Assembly (NCBI GenBank): GCA_951812585.1 | Contig: OX638318.1 | Location: forward strand, 586,819 to 650,818 | DNA from: Rhodothermales bacterium | Lineage (GTDB): Bacteria > Bacteroidota > Rhodothermia > Rhodothermales > Bin80 | Direction: 5' to 3' | Length of the DNA: 64,000 nt | Shown here: in pieces, positions 10,520 through 19,329 of the stretch | How positions within the stretch are numbered: position 1 is the first letter of the stretch | Layout: the number at the start of each line of letters is the position of its first letter | Translations under genes and position numbers: made by a program | The notes under the pieces: generated by a model | What the model was told of the DNA's origin: nothing | Database searches by the model: none | The model's input: the letters and a program-made list of their open reading frames with translations, nothing else

Positions 10520-10945
10520 GTGACCGACGCCCCGCTCGTTCCGTTCGATGATATTGCCCATGCAATCCGCACTGCGCCGCTGCCATCATGCGATGTGGTG
10601 CTCGGCATTGGAAGCGGAGGCGCAATGCCCGCGGCGCTGATTGCCTATCGCCTCGGCGTCCCGCTTTGCATGGACTGGTACCAGTACCGCGGCGAAGACA
10701 ACATTCCAATGCACGCATCGCCGCAACTGATTTACCGGTCGCCTTTACCCCGAGGGACAGCGCATGTGCTGATGGTGGATGATGTGTCTGTTACCGGGCA
10801 GACGCTGCGCGCCGCAACGACGCGGCTCGCCGCATTCCGGGTCACCACGCTGGTGCTCAAAGGCAAGGCGGACATTGTGCTCCTGCCTCACCTGACGACC
10901 TGCGTAACGTGGCCTTGGCATAGTTGTTGTTCCCTAAAACCCTAG
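10520..10945 (+). CDS. Phosphoribosyltransferase-like protein
   Basis: About 141 residues starting with GTG. The PRPP-binding loop VLMVDDVSVTGQTL and the earlier GIGSGGAMPAALIAYRLGVPL match type I phosphoribosyltransferase-fold proteins, as in the xanthine/hypoxanthine group. The residues after the loop (TRLAAFRVTTLVLKGKADIVLLPHLTT) are a compact C-terminus, so the protein is short. Substrate unknown. The stop lies 14 bp before the next gene's ATG, which suggests co-transcription with the aldo/keto reductase. Confidence 0.7.
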   Translation: MTDAPLVPFDDIAHAIRTAPLPSCDVVLGIGSGGAMPAALIAYRLGVPLCMDWYQYRGEDNIPMHASPQLIYRSPLPRGTAHVLMVDDVSVTGQTLRAATTRLAAFRVTTLVLKGKADIVLLPHLTTCVTWPWHSCCSLKP

Positions 10946-10959
10946 TGGAATCATACCGA

Positions 10960-11931
10960 ATGGATCGAAGAGCTTTTGTCCATTGGGCGCTGTCGGCCAG
11001 CGTCCTCCTCCCCACGATGGTGCGCGCATCGCGCGACCGCCACGGAGATGTGCTCCCCAAACGCGTCCTTGGCCGCACAGGCGAGCAAGTCACCATGCTC
11101 GGCCTGGGCGGTTGGCATCTCGGCCGCATGAATGAACGGGATGCGCAGCACACTGTGGAAGCAGCCATCAGCGGCGGCATTCGCTTCTTCGACTCGGCGG
11201 AGTCATACCAGTCGGGCGGCAGCGAACGGTACCTTGGGCAGTTTTTGGTGCCCAAGTACCGCGACGAGGTCTTCCTGATGACCAAGACAACGGCGCGCAC
11301 CGCAAAGGACACGCGAAAGCATCTGGAGGACTCCTTGCGCCGGATGAATACCGATCAGATAGACCTCTGGCAGATGCACGCCGTAGGCAGTCCGACCGAT
11401 GTGGATATCAGGCTGAAGAACGGCGTCTGGAAAGTGATGGAAAGCGCTGTGCGCGAAGGCAAAGCGCGGTATATCGGTTTCACGGGTCACAGCAATCCGG
11501 CGGCGCACCTGCATATGCTGGCCGCGCAACCTGCAGCGCAGACTTGTCAGATGCCGGTGAATGTGGCCGATGTGAGCTACAACAGTTTTTCACGTAATGT
11601 GCTGCCCAAGGCCGTAGGTCAGGACCTGGGCATAATCGCCATGAAGACACTGGCCAACGGCGGATTCTTCGGCGGATCGCAGCACGGTCAGCACGGTCCC
11701 AACCCCAGAGTCGTGCCCGACAGGATTTCGATTCAGGAGGCACTGCACTTCGCGTGGTCGCTGCCCGTAACGACCGTGGTCACCGGGCCAGACAACGTTG
11801 CGCAGCTGCAGGAGAAGATTGGTCTGGCACACTCATTCAACGGCCTGGATGAAAACGTGCGCACGGAGCTGGTAGAGCGTGTGGCGGACATGGCCGGTCG
11901 GCGGGTGGAATTCTACAAGAGCGCCCCGTAG
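10960..11931 (+). CDS. Aldo/keto reductase with Tat-type signal
   Basis: 323 residues from ATG 10960. The N-terminus MDRRAFVHWALSASVLLPTMVRA has a twin arginine and hydrophobic stretch like a Tat signal, implying export of a folded protein. The AKR tetrad is visible: Asp and Tyr in FFDSAESY, Lys in MTKTT, His in QMHAV. The rest follows the (beta/alpha)8 AKR pattern, ending with PVTTVVTGPDNVAQLQEK. The expected cofactor is NADPH, which is odd for an exported enzyme. Related secreted reductases occur in Bacteroidota and Planctomycetota. Substrate unknown. Confidence 0.87.
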   Translation: MDRRAFVHWALSASVLLPTMVRASRDRHGDVLPKRVLGRTGEQVTMLGLGGWHLGRMNERDAQHTVEAAISGGIRFFDSAESYQSGGSERYLGQFLVPKYRDEVFLMTKTTARTAKDTRKHLEDSLRRMNTDQIDLWQMHAVGSPTDVDIRLKNGVWKVMESAVREGKARYIGFTGHSNPAAHLHMLAAQPAAQTCQMPVNVADVSYNSFSRNVLPKAVGQDLGIIAMKTLANGGFFGGSQHGQHGPNPRVVPDRISIQEALHFAWSLPVTTVVTGPDNVAQLQEKIGLAHSFNGLDENVRTELVERVADMAGRRVEFYKSAP

Positions 11932-11967
11932 GCTGCTGCGCACGGCGGCCTGCGAAGCGTACCAACC

Positions 11968-13167
11968 ATGATCACTCCGATGAATTCGGCAATAACCCCC
12001 AAGTCGTACCAGGTGCCTGCGTATGATCGAAAAGCACTGCTCCACTTCCCGACGCCTAGCGGTCCGACGCTACTTGCGACGCTTCTGGCAGCGCTCCTGC
12101 TGCTGCCTGCGATGCAGTCGTCAGGCCAGATCGCGGCCACCTTGACCGGCACCGTGACAGACACGACCGGCGCACCGCTGGCGGATGTATCCGTATTCAT
12201 TGCTTCGTCCACCATGGGCACCGTTACCAGCAGCGACGGCACTTACATTCTGCCGGGCGTGCCGCTGGGTACGCTGCGTCTGGTTGCGTCGAGCATCGGC
12301 TATGAGTCGCAGAATGTAGACATGTTCGTACGCGAGGCAGCCGTTATTGAGCACAACTTTGTGCTGCAGCAGACGATCTACGAACTTGGCGAGATCACCG
12401 TTAGTGCGGACAACAAGCGCTGGCAACGGCAACTGGAACGGTTCACACGAATCTTCATCGGTGAAAGCCCCAACGCGGCCGAAACCACGATTCTCAACTC
12501 CGAGGTGCTGGACTTCTCCGGGCGGGGCGGAGAATTTCGGGCCCAGGCCAGCGAGCCGCTTATCATCGAAAACAAAGCCCTCGGATACCGCATAACCTAC
12601 TACCTCAATGAATTCGTTGCGGAGCCGACGAGCTGGCGTTGGGACGGCGAACCGCTGTACGAATCGCTTCGGCCGGAGAGCCCGGAAGAAGCTGCCCGCT
12701 GGAATGCGAAGCGTGACTCCACGTTCTACGGCTCCTTCCGACACTTTCTGCTGGCCGCGATCAACGACAAGGTGGAAGAGCACGGATTCAAGATCTACTC
12801 CTCCGGACAGCGCAGCCGCTTTTCTTCCGGCTCCATCATTCCAGGCGGGACGCGCATGGCACTGCAGGCGTCGGACATCCTCCGCCCGGGCAAGGCCGCC
12901 GATGAGCGCATCCTCGACTTTGAAGGCATGCTCGAGATTGTCTATACGCGCGAGGTAGAATCCGCGGCTTATCTCCGGCACGAAAAGCTGCGGCGCAGGC
13001 CAAAGTTTCAGACCTCGCCGATCAAGCTGGACCGGGGACCGACCATTGTTGACCTCAAGGGAGACACGTTGGACCCGTACGGAGTCACCTTCTATGGCGG
13101 CTATTTCGCTTATGAGCGCATCGCCGATGACGTACCCAAGGAGTATCGGCCGGGCTTGCACGACTAG
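11968..13167 (+). CDS. Exported carboxypeptidase-regulatory-like domain protein (paralog A)
   Basis: 399 residues. A hydrophobic export segment lies at about 34-56 (LLATLLAALLLLPAMQ); an internal start nearer to it is possible. A carboxypeptidase-D regulatory-like beta-sandwich follows (TGTVTDTTGAPLADVSVFIA...SSDGTYILPGVPLGTLRLVASSIGYE), then a segment ending EITVSA and a conserved C-terminal region of about 250 residues with no name I recognise (RWQRQLERFTRIFIGE, NSEVLDF, IIENKALGYRITYYLNEF). It is the first of two tandem paralogs; the second starts 2 bp after this stop. The architecture resembles the N-terminal end of TonB receptors without a barrel. Function unknown. Confidence 0.8.
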   Translation: MITPMNSAITPKSYQVPAYDRKALLHFPTPSGPTLLATLLAALLLLPAMQSSGQIAATLTGTVTDTTGAPLADVSVFIASSTMGTVTSSDGTYILPGVPLGTLRLVASSIGYESQNVDMFVREAAVIEHNFVLQQTIYELGEITVSADNKRWQRQLERFTRIFIGESPNAAETTILNSEVLDFSGRGGEFRAQASEPLIIENKALGYRITYYLNEFVAEPTSWRWDGEPLYESLRPESPEEAARWNAKRDSTFYGSFRHFLLAAINDKVEEHGFKIYSSGQRSRFSSGSIIPGGTRMALQASDILRPGKAADERILDFEGMLEIVYTREVESAAYLRHEKLRRRPKFQTSPIKLDRGPTIVDLKGDTLDPYGVTFYGGYFAYERIADDVPKEYRPGLHD

Positions 13168-13168
13168 C

Positions 13169-14260
13169 GTGCTCGCGCCCCTGCTGTTTGCCCTGGCGCT
13201 TGTCGGGCTTCCCCAGGACGGACGGGCCCAAGAGGGTCTCGTACGCATCGAAGGACGTGTGTCGGACGCGGAAACAGGGCAGCCCCTGGAGCAGGCGCAT
13301 GTCTTCATTGCCTCCTCCATGATCGGGACCACAACCGACGCAGAGGGACGCTTTGCGCTTGCGAAGGTACCGCCCGGTGCACACCATCTGCACATTTCCA
13401 TGGTAGGCTATGCGCCGTACGGACTAGATTCGCTTTTTCGCGCGGACGCTACCTATACGCTCGACGCAGCGCTGAAGCGCACAACTATTGAGCTGCAAGA
13501 GATCACGGTCAGTGCGCGCGAGGCGAGGCGCTGGCAGCGACGACTGATCAAGTTTGAACGGCTGTTCCTTGGCGAGACCGAGAAGAGCGCCGCCACGACC
13601 ATTATAAACCCGGAGGTGCTGAGCTTTACCTCCAGACTGGGTAAGCTGTCCGCCGTGGCATCGGCACCGATCATCATAGAAAACCGCGCCCTCGGCTACC
13701 GGGTGCAGTACTACCTGAAAGAATTTTTCTACTTCGGCAACACCATCAAGTATGATGGCGATCCGCTATTCAGCGAGTTGGAACCGTCCAGCAGTGACGA
13801 AGCGGCGCTGTGGGAAGAAAATCGGCGCGAGGCCTTCTTTGGATCGCAGCGCCACTATTTTCTGTCGCTACTGGAGCAGCGCACGGAACAAGAGGGCTTT
13901 ATCACCTATCGGCGCTACAACCTCGACCGCGACGGGCCCGCATTTCCCGTTGATACCCACAAACTATTGCGCGACGGGCCCACAGTGCTGGAAAAAGAGC
14001 TCACCTTCACGGGCTTTCTGGAAATTGTCTTCACAGGAGAAACGGAAGATCAGCACTTCAAACGCTGGCAGCGCGTATCGCCGGGCGGACGACTCGGCGA
14101 TCAGCGCTCATTCATTGAGCTGAACAGGGGCCCGACGCTGATTGATCAGGCAGGTGAAGTGATTGACCCGTACGGCATCACAGTCTATGGATACTTCGCC
14201 TTTGAACGATTTGGAGACCTGATGCCAAAGGAATACCGCCCGCCCGGGTGGACGCACTAG
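13169..14260 (+). CDS. Exported carboxypeptidase-regulatory-like domain protein (paralog B)
   Basis: 363 residues from the GTG at 13169, right after the stop of paralog A; this start places the signal peptide (LAPLLFALALVGLPQDGRAQ) at the N-terminus, whereas the longer frame back to 13046 overlaps paralog A. Layout is the same as in A: regulatory-like domain (EGRVSDAETGQPLEQAHVFIASSMIG), EITVSA, then RRWQRRLIKFERLFLGE, NPEVLSF, IIENRALGYRVQYYLKEF and a shared C-terminal end (DPYGITVYGYFAFERFGDLMPKEYRP). Clearly a gene duplication with substantial divergence. Function unknown; probably periplasmic or outer-membrane associated. Confidence 0.8.
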   Translation: MLAPLLFALALVGLPQDGRAQEGLVRIEGRVSDAETGQPLEQAHVFIASSMIGTTTDAEGRFALAKVPPGAHHLHISMVGYAPYGLDSLFRADATYTLDAALKRTTIELQEITVSAREARRWQRRLIKFERLFLGETEKSAATTIINPEVLSFTSRLGKLSAVASAPIIIENRALGYRVQYYLKEFFYFGNTIKYDGDPLFSELEPSSSDEAALWEENRREAFFGSQRHYFLSLLEQRTEQEGFITYRRYNLDRDGPAFPVDTHKLLRDGPTVLEKELTFTGFLEIVFTGETEDQHFKRWQRVSPGGRLGDQRSFIELNRGPTLIDQAGEVIDPYGITVYGYFAFERFGDLMPKEYRPPGWTH

Positions 14261-14353
14261 CGCGCTGGGCGTGTACCCACATGTGCTGATCAGAAGGCAC
14301 GAGCCGCACCTGCGCTTTGCGTTCCGCGCATCCGGTCAATGCAGCCTCTGCGC

Positions 14354-15445
14354 TTAGCGGTCCTCGCGGGACAAGCTGACGCTCGTTCCTGTGCGCACAG
14401 AAGTCAGCGCCGCATCCAGGATTTCCATGGCCACCATGTTGATTTCCACGGAGTAGAGTCCCTGCGCCGGATCAATGGTGCCGCGCACCACACCGGCTAG
14501 GTAGGAGAATGGATCCTCGTTCTCCCCTTCGACCTCGGCGGCGACTTCCTGGTGCTCGCTTGCGTGGCCACGGATTCGGTAGCGCACATCCGTGGCATTG
14601 TCGGCATGGAGATACCCCTTTGTGCCGTATACCGACAGATCCTTGCGATTATATGGCCAGTTCCAGGAGGCTTGAATGATGCCCTGGGTTTCAGGGTAGG
14701 TTACGATGATGGTCGCTTCATCGTCCACCCGCACATACGTGTCCGGCTTGATCGTCTGCGCGACGGCCACAACTGATTCTGGGCGCGCGCCATCCATCAG
14801 CCAGGTGATAAGATTGGCACCGTAGCATCCGAAGTCCATCAGCGCACCCGCTCCGTTTTTGGCAGGGTCGGTCAGCCATTCCAGAAATTCAGGCCCAACG
14901 CCGATCTCCTTTGGGCCGGGATGCCCGTCTCGCACTACAATTTTGCGCAACGGGCCGAGCGCCTCGCGCATTGAATGGGTATAGTGCACACTGGGATACC
15001 AGGATGTTTCGTAGTTGGTCAGCAGGTGGATTCCTGCCGAGTCTGCGACCGCCCGCATCCGCTTCGCATGATCCAGCGAGATCGCCATGGGCTTTTCGAC
15101 CATGACATGAATGCCATGACGGGCGGCGGCCTCGGTAGCCGCAAGGTGGTCGTATACGCTCGTGAAGACGGTGATTGCATCGACTTGCGTGTTTGCGGCC
15201 ATCTTGTCTATGCTGTCGTAGACGATGGCGGGGCTGAATCCATAGCGCTGAGCGAAGCGGGCCACCAGCGCCGTGTCACGCTCCACGATAGCCACCATCC
15301 GGGCATCTGCACGCGACGGACGGTTCAGTATCCATCCGACATGGCCGTGCACCAGGCCGACCACGCCGATCCTTATGGGCTCCTGCCGGGGCTGCGCATC
15401 TGGCGCTGCCAACAGCAAAAAGGCGGACAATAGGAGCTGCTTCAT
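14354..15445 (-). CDS. Exported Gfo/Idh/MocA-family oxidoreductase
   Basis: 363 residues from the ATG at 15445, which puts a signal peptide (MKQLLLSAFLLLAAPDAQP) first; the frame extends back to 15583, but that part would overlap the start of the divergent Sua5 gene. The Rossmann start IRIGVVGLVHGHVGW, the EKPMA motif (HVMVEKPMAIS) and GAGALMDFGCYGANLITWLM are typical of the family, which oxidises or reduces sugars and cyclitols with NAD(P). Export of such enzymes is common in Bacteroidota. Substrate unknown. It converges on paralog B. Confidence 0.87.
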   Translation of the reverse strand: MKQLLLSAFLLLAAPDAQPRQEPIRIGVVGLVHGHVGWILNRPSRADARMVAIVERDTALVARFAQRYGFSPAIVYDSIDKMAANTQVDAITVFTSVYDHLAATEAAARHGIHVMVEKPMAISLDHAKRMRAVADSAGIHLLTNYETSWYPSVHYTHSMREALGPLRKIVVRDGHPGPKEIGVGPEFLEWLTDPAKNGAGALMDFGCYGANLITWLMDGARPESVVAVAQTIKPDTYVRVDDEATIIVTYPETQGIIQASWNWPYNRKDLSVYGTKGYLHADNATDVRYRIRGHASEHQEVAAEVEGENEDPFSYLAGVVRGTIDPAQGLYSVEINMVAMEILDAALTSVRTGTSVSLSREDR

Positions 15446-15540
15446 GGGCCTTTGGGGTCGAATCTGAGCGATATACGATGCGGCAGTGGCACTCGTTCGC
15501 GTACTCTGGCGTTCTATCGTCCTGCGCCAAATGCCACGCC

Positions 15541-16509
15541 ATGAAAACCCGCCTAACGGACGACCCGGCCGAAGCCGCTGCACTCATTCGGCGCGGCAAA
15601 CTGGTGGCCTTTCCGACAGAAACCGTCTATGGCCTGGGTGCCGACGCGTGGGATGTCAAGGCCGTCGCGGCCCTCTTTAACGCCAAAGGACGTCCCAGGG
15701 ATAATCCATTGATCGTGCATATCGCCGCGCTTCGGCAGCTGGACGCCGTGGCCGTCTGTATCTCCGAATGGGCCCGGGCGCTCATGGAGCACTTCTTTCC
15801 GGGATCTTTAACGGTAGTGGTTCGCCGCCGCGCTCCGCTGCCGACCATTGTCACGGCGGGGCTGGACACGGTAGCCGTACGCATGCCATCCCTGGCAGTG
15901 ACGCGTGCTTTCCTGCGGGCGTGCGCGTGTCCTGTTGCCGCACCGTCGGCCAATCGCTCCGGAAGGCCAAGTGCCACAACCTGGCAAGCAGTACAAAACG
16001 ATCTTGGCGGCCGCATTGATGCCATCTTGCGTGGCGAACCTTGCGCCAAGGGCATTGAGTCCACCGTCGTGGATTGTAGCGCTGGCATGCCCCGCCTGCT
16101 GCGCGCCGGTGCTACCAGCATCGAGGCGCTTCGCATGGTCGTGCCTGGGCTGCGCACAGCTGCCACCGCGCATGACGTTGCCGCGGCGGGCGACACTGCG
16201 GCCCGCAGCCCAGGCATGCGCCATCGGCATTATGCGCCCGATGCTCGTGTGGTGCTTGTTAATGACCCCAGCGAAGTCGAGCCGCATGGCGATCATGCCT
16301 ATATCGGACTGTCCAAGCCGGCCGAACCTGCGGATTTTGGCCAGTGCTATGTCGCGGGCAGCGCCCAGGACTACGCGCGCGTACTGTTTGACTTTTTTCG
16401 CCGGTGCGAATCTGCCGGCATTCGGACGATCTACTGCCAGGTGATCACCGAGCGCGGCATTGGCAGAGCGGTGATGGATCGTCTCCGACGCGCAGCGACA
16501 CGCGCGTAG
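15541..16509 (+). CDS. L-threonylcarbamoyladenylate synthase (Sua5 type)
   Basis: 322 residues from the ATG at 15541 (the frame extends upstream to 15478 but the family begins here). The YrdC domain is clear: VAFPTETVYGLGADA, GRPRDNPLIVH, FFPGSLTVVV and APSANRSG. A linker containing SPGMRHRHYAP leads to the smaller C-terminal Sua5 domain, so this is the long Sua5 form rather than the short TsaC. It makes threonylcarbamoyl-AMP for t6A37 modification of ANN-decoding tRNAs in the cytoplasm. Divergent from the oxidoreductase gene with about 95 bp between starts. Confidence 0.93.
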   Translation: MKTRLTDDPAEAAALIRRGKLVAFPTETVYGLGADAWDVKAVAALFNAKGRPRDNPLIVHIAALRQLDAVAVCISEWARALMEHFFPGSLTVVVRRRAPLPTIVTAGLDTVAVRMPSLAVTRAFLRACACPVAAPSANRSGRPSATTWQAVQNDLGGRIDAILRGEPCAKGIESTVVDCSAGMPRLLRAGATSIEALRMVVPGLRTAATAHDVAAAGDTAARSPGMRHRHYAPDARVVLVNDPSEVEPHGDHAYIGLSKPAEPADFGQCYVAGSAQDYARVLFDFFRRCESAGIRTIYCQVITERGIGRAVMDRLRRAATRA

Positions 16510-16539
16510 CGAAGCAGAGGCAAAGGGGCGGACCGCCGG

Positions 16540-17331
16540 CTACAGGCGGAGCACCGCACGCAGGCCTGCGCTGCCTCCCATCACGATGGGGCTTACGCTC
16601 AGCCTGAGATCAGTGCGGAGGTGCCGACGGGTGAGCAGATAGCCCGTTCCAGCACCAATCGCGCCGCCGATGACTACATCCGAGAGCCAGTGGTAGTCAT
16701 CGATCATCCGCACAAAAGCAGTGCCTGCGCCCAGCGCAAAGAGCACATACATCTCAACACGCGGATAGTACAGGAGCCAAGGCGTCGTCAGCGCGAACAC
16801 GGTCGTCGCATGCCCGGATGGAAACGAACGCCGCCCCGAAAACGGCACTATGCTTTGCGCACCCAAGTGGGCGCTGGGCCGCGCGCGACCCACCGCCAGC
16901 TTCAACCCGTTGGTCACCAGGTTGGCAAACACGATCGCCTGCACAGAGGTGAAAGCGGCGTCTTGCAAATACTCGTTGCCGCTAGTGAGGGACCCTAGAA
17001 AGACCACCACCGCAATGGGCCGCATAACCTTCACATTGCCCACCTCATGAAAGATCTTGCGCATCCGCTGCGGCGTACGCTCTGCGAATGCTGCAGCGTT
17101 CTCCGTGGCGGACTCGTCAACCTGGGACAAGAGCCAGGCGGTGCCCAGGGTGCCACCAGCAAATAGCATCGTTCGCGGCGTGGCTGCACCTTGTGCGGCC
17201 GCGGCGGCATCGCTTACGACCCACCGGGCAAAGCGCAGCGGATCCGATGTGCTGCCTTGGGCCCAAACAGGCGGGCAGCTTGCACAGGCTGTCAACAGGG
17301 CCAGGCTCACCTGTAGAATCACGGATCGCAC
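16540..17331 (-). CDS. PAP2-superfamily phosphatase, exported
   Basis: 263 residues from the GTG at 17331, 7 bp after the stop of the upstream lipoprotein gene; an ATG at 17379 would overlap that gene by 41 bp. The N-terminus has a signal with a possible lipobox (LLTAC). PAP2 motifs are present: KLAVGRARP, SFPSGHATTVFA, and VRMIDDYHWLSDVVIGG, where the first residue of the third motif is Val-Arg instead of the usual Ser-Arg. Several membrane segments surround them. Likely a lipid phosphatase, such as an undecaprenyl- or phosphatidyl-phosphate phosphatase; the substrate is open. Probably co-transcribed with the lipoprotein gene. Confidence 0.85.
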   Translation of the reverse strand: MRSVILQVSLALLTACASCPPVWAQGSTSDPLRFARWVVSDAAAAAQGAATPRTMLFAGGTLGTAWLLSQVDESATENAAAFAERTPQRMRKIFHEVGNVKVMRPIAVVVFLGSLTSGNEYLQDAAFTSVQAIVFANLVTNGLKLAVGRARPSAHLGAQSIVPFSGRRSFPSGHATTVFALTTPWLLYYPRVEMYVLFALGAGTAFVRMIDDYHWLSDVVIGGAIGAGTGYLLTRRHLRTDLRLSVSPIVMGGSAGLRAVLRL

Positions 17332-17338
17332 TGATACG

Positions 17339-17812
17339 CTAGTCGTCAAGCTGCATGTCTCCGTAGGATACCAGCTCACCCAATGGATCGACTATGAACA
17401 CGCGCACCAGACCGGACTGACCGATCAGCGTTGGCACAAACTTGAAAACATAGGCCCCGGGATCGCGTGCAGAGCGGATATCGTCTAGGCGCCGGGGCAG
17501 GCGATCAGCATCAAAGACGACCAGTTCCAGTCCGCCTTGCACCGTGTTGAATCCCCGCACCTTGATTGGAACTGTGACGGTAGGATTGTTGCCTGGGGGG
17601 TTGGGAAACGCAGGATCTATCTCTATGCGCGTCTGGTACGCAGGTGCGGTGCGCCAGTCATCTTCATCAACAGAAATGGATTCGCCCGTCACGGTCGTGC
17701 GCGTAAAGCCCTGTGGCGGGGCGAACGCCTGCGCCTCAAACTCCAGCTGCAGCTCTTGGGTATCACACCCCGCCGACAGGACCAGTAGCGTGACGACCAG
17801 AACCCTATTCAT
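17339..17812 (-). CDS. Small lipoprotein of unknown function
   Basis: 157 residues from ATG 17812. The signal MNRVLVVTLLVLSAGC ends in a lipobox (LSAGC), so it is predicted to be a lipoprotein. The mature part is beta-rich (ELQLEFEAQAF, TVTVPIKVRGFNTVQGGLELVVFDA, GAYVFKFVPTLIGQSGLVRVFIVDPLGELVSYGDM), which looks like an Ig-like or jelly-roll sandwich. I do not recognise the family. It lies directly upstream of the PAP2 gene on the same strand and diverges from the BtuD-like gene. Confidence 0.7.
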   Translation of the reverse strand: MNRVLVVTLLVLSAGCDTQELQLEFEAQAFAPPQGFTRTTVTGESISVDEDDWRTAPAYQTRIEIDPAFPNPPGNNPTVTVPIKVRGFNTVQGGLELVVFDADRLPRRLDDIRSARDPGAYVFKFVPTLIGQSGLVRVFIVDPLGELVSYGDMQLDD

Positions 17813-17904
17813 AGCAATATCACATGCCGCTCCGTTAGATTCTATGCTGTGTGCACCCTGACTTGTTCCGTCCGGACACTTTGAACGATCCTGCTGCAAA
17901 AGCC

Positions 17905-18687
17905 ATGCCCCTTGTGATGGCCGATCATCTGCACATCACCTTGAGCCGCAAGCCCATCTTGCGCGCAGTGACTTTCGCCTTGCAGCCTGGCACCCTTGTA
18001 GGACTGATCGGACCCAATGGCAGCGGCAAGACCACGCTCCTGCGCGCCATTAGCGGCCTCGTCCAATACAAAGGATCGTTGAAGCTACGCGGCACCGAAG
18101 TCCGCGCATGGAAGGCGCGGGCGCTGGCGCGCGAGATTGCCTTCGTCCGGCAGAGCGTGCAGCTCCTTTTCGACTTTACGGTCCAGGAGCTAGTGCTGCT
18201 CGGATTGTCACCGCACAAGAAACTTCTGGAAAGCACCTCTTCGGACGACCGGGCGCGTGTGGAGCGTGCATTAGCCCAAGTGGACTTGGCCGGCTTCGGC
18301 GCACGCAGCATGCTTTCGCTGAGCGGCGGCGAGCGGCAGCGAGCCTACCTGGCCCAGGCGCTGGCCCAGGACGCACAGCTGTTGCTGCTGGACGAACCCA
18401 CCACTCACCTCGATGTCCATCACCAGCATGGTTTCTTGCAGCTGATCCTAGGGCTTGTAGCGGCTGGCCGCAGTGCGCTGGCGGTTTTTCACGACATTGA
18501 GATGGCTGCGCACTTCTGCACGCACCTGCTGGTGCTTGATGGCGGGCGGCTCATCGCGGTCGGCAAGCCGGACGAGGTCGTCACCGAATCCGTACTCGCA
18601 TCCGTCTTCAGGATGCGCACCCAAATCACATACAATCATGGCGGCACCCTGCGTATAGCATTCGGGTTGCCGCTTGACAGTACTTGA
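17905..18687 (+). CDS. ABC transporter ATP-binding protein, FecE/BtuD type
   Basis: 260 residues from ATG 17905 (a GTG at 17851 is possible). Walker A GPNGSGKTT, the signature LSGGERQRAYLAQAL, Walker B LLLLDEPTTHLD and the H-loop AVFHDIEMA are all intact. The family is that of iron-chelate/cobalamin importers (FecE/BtuD/HmuV). The gene runs with about 5 bp spacing into a cobalamin adenosyltransferase gene, which argues for B12 import. The permease and binding-protein genes are not in the window. The assignment to cobalamin rests on context only. Confidence 0.85.
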   Translation: MPLVMADHLHITLSRKPILRAVTFALQPGTLVGLIGPNGSGKTTLLRAISGLVQYKGSLKLRGTEVRAWKARALAREIAFVRQSVQLLFDFTVQELVLLGLSPHKKLLESTSSDDRARVERALAQVDLAGFGARSMLSLSGGERQRAYLAQALAQDAQLLLLDEPTTHLDVHHQHGFLQLILGLVAAGRSALAVFHDIEMAAHFCTHLLVLDGGRLIAVGKPDEVVTESVLASVFRMRTQITYNHGGTLRIAFGLPLDST

Positions 18688-18692
18688 GCGTC

Positions 18693-19286
18693 ATGAAAAT
18701 CTACACACGTACGGGCGACGACGGGACCACGGGTCTTTTCGGTGGTAATCGTGTGCAAAAGTGCCATCCACGCATGGATGCCATCGGAACAGTGGATGAG
18801 ACGAACGCCCTGATTGGCGCCGCACTCGCGCTGACCCCGCCTGCCGATGCGATGGCGTCCTTGCTCCTATCCATTCAGCATGACCTCTTTGCCCTAGGCG
18901 CCGACCTTGCCACACCCCTGTCATCGCGAGCGAGCATTTCACGCGTGCACCACCGGCATGTGGCACGCCTTGAAACCGCTATCGACACCCATGAAGCGGT
19001 GCTGCCGCCACTGAAGAATTTCATCCTTCCTGGGGGACTGCCCGCCGCCGCCATGCTGCATGTAGCCCGAACCGCGTGCCGCCGCGCGGAGCGCGCCCTG
19101 GTGGCTGCCCGCGAGCACGAGGCATTCAACGATCACGCGCTGCAGTACCTCAATCGGCTCTCTGACCTGCTTTTTGTGCTGGCACGTTGGATCAATCAGA
19201 GCGGCGGCATGAAGGATCAGGCATGGATTCAGGCGGATGACAGCAGCGGGCAGTCCGGCAGTGATGAAGTGCACACTCTTCTCTGA
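18693..19286 (+). CDS. Cob(I)alamin adenosyltransferase, PduO type
   Basis: 197 residues from ATG 18693; a TTG at 18684 would overlap the ABC gene. The N-terminal MKIYTRTGDDGTTGLFGG, the GTVDETNALIG segment, KNFILPGG, the ARTACRRAER helix and YLNRLSDLLFVLARW are the PduO-type signatures for ATP and corrinoid binding. It transfers the adenosyl group from ATP to cob(I)alamin to make coenzyme B12. The likely consumer in this window is the IcmF mutase at 26.3-29.7 kb. It appears to form an operon with the preceding ATPase. Confidence 0.95.
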   Translation: MKIYTRTGDDGTTGLFGGNRVQKCHPRMDAIGTVDETNALIGAALALTPPADAMASLLLSIQHDLFALGADLATPLSSRASISRVHHRHVARLETAIDTHEAVLPPLKNFILPGGLPAAAMLHVARTACRRAERALVAAREHEAFNDHALQYLNRLSDLLFVLARWINQSGGMKDQAWIQADDSSGQSGSDEVHTLL

Positions 19287-19329
19287 ATTCTTGCTACCTT
19301 GCAGGTTGTGCGTTCCTGTTGCGGCGTTC

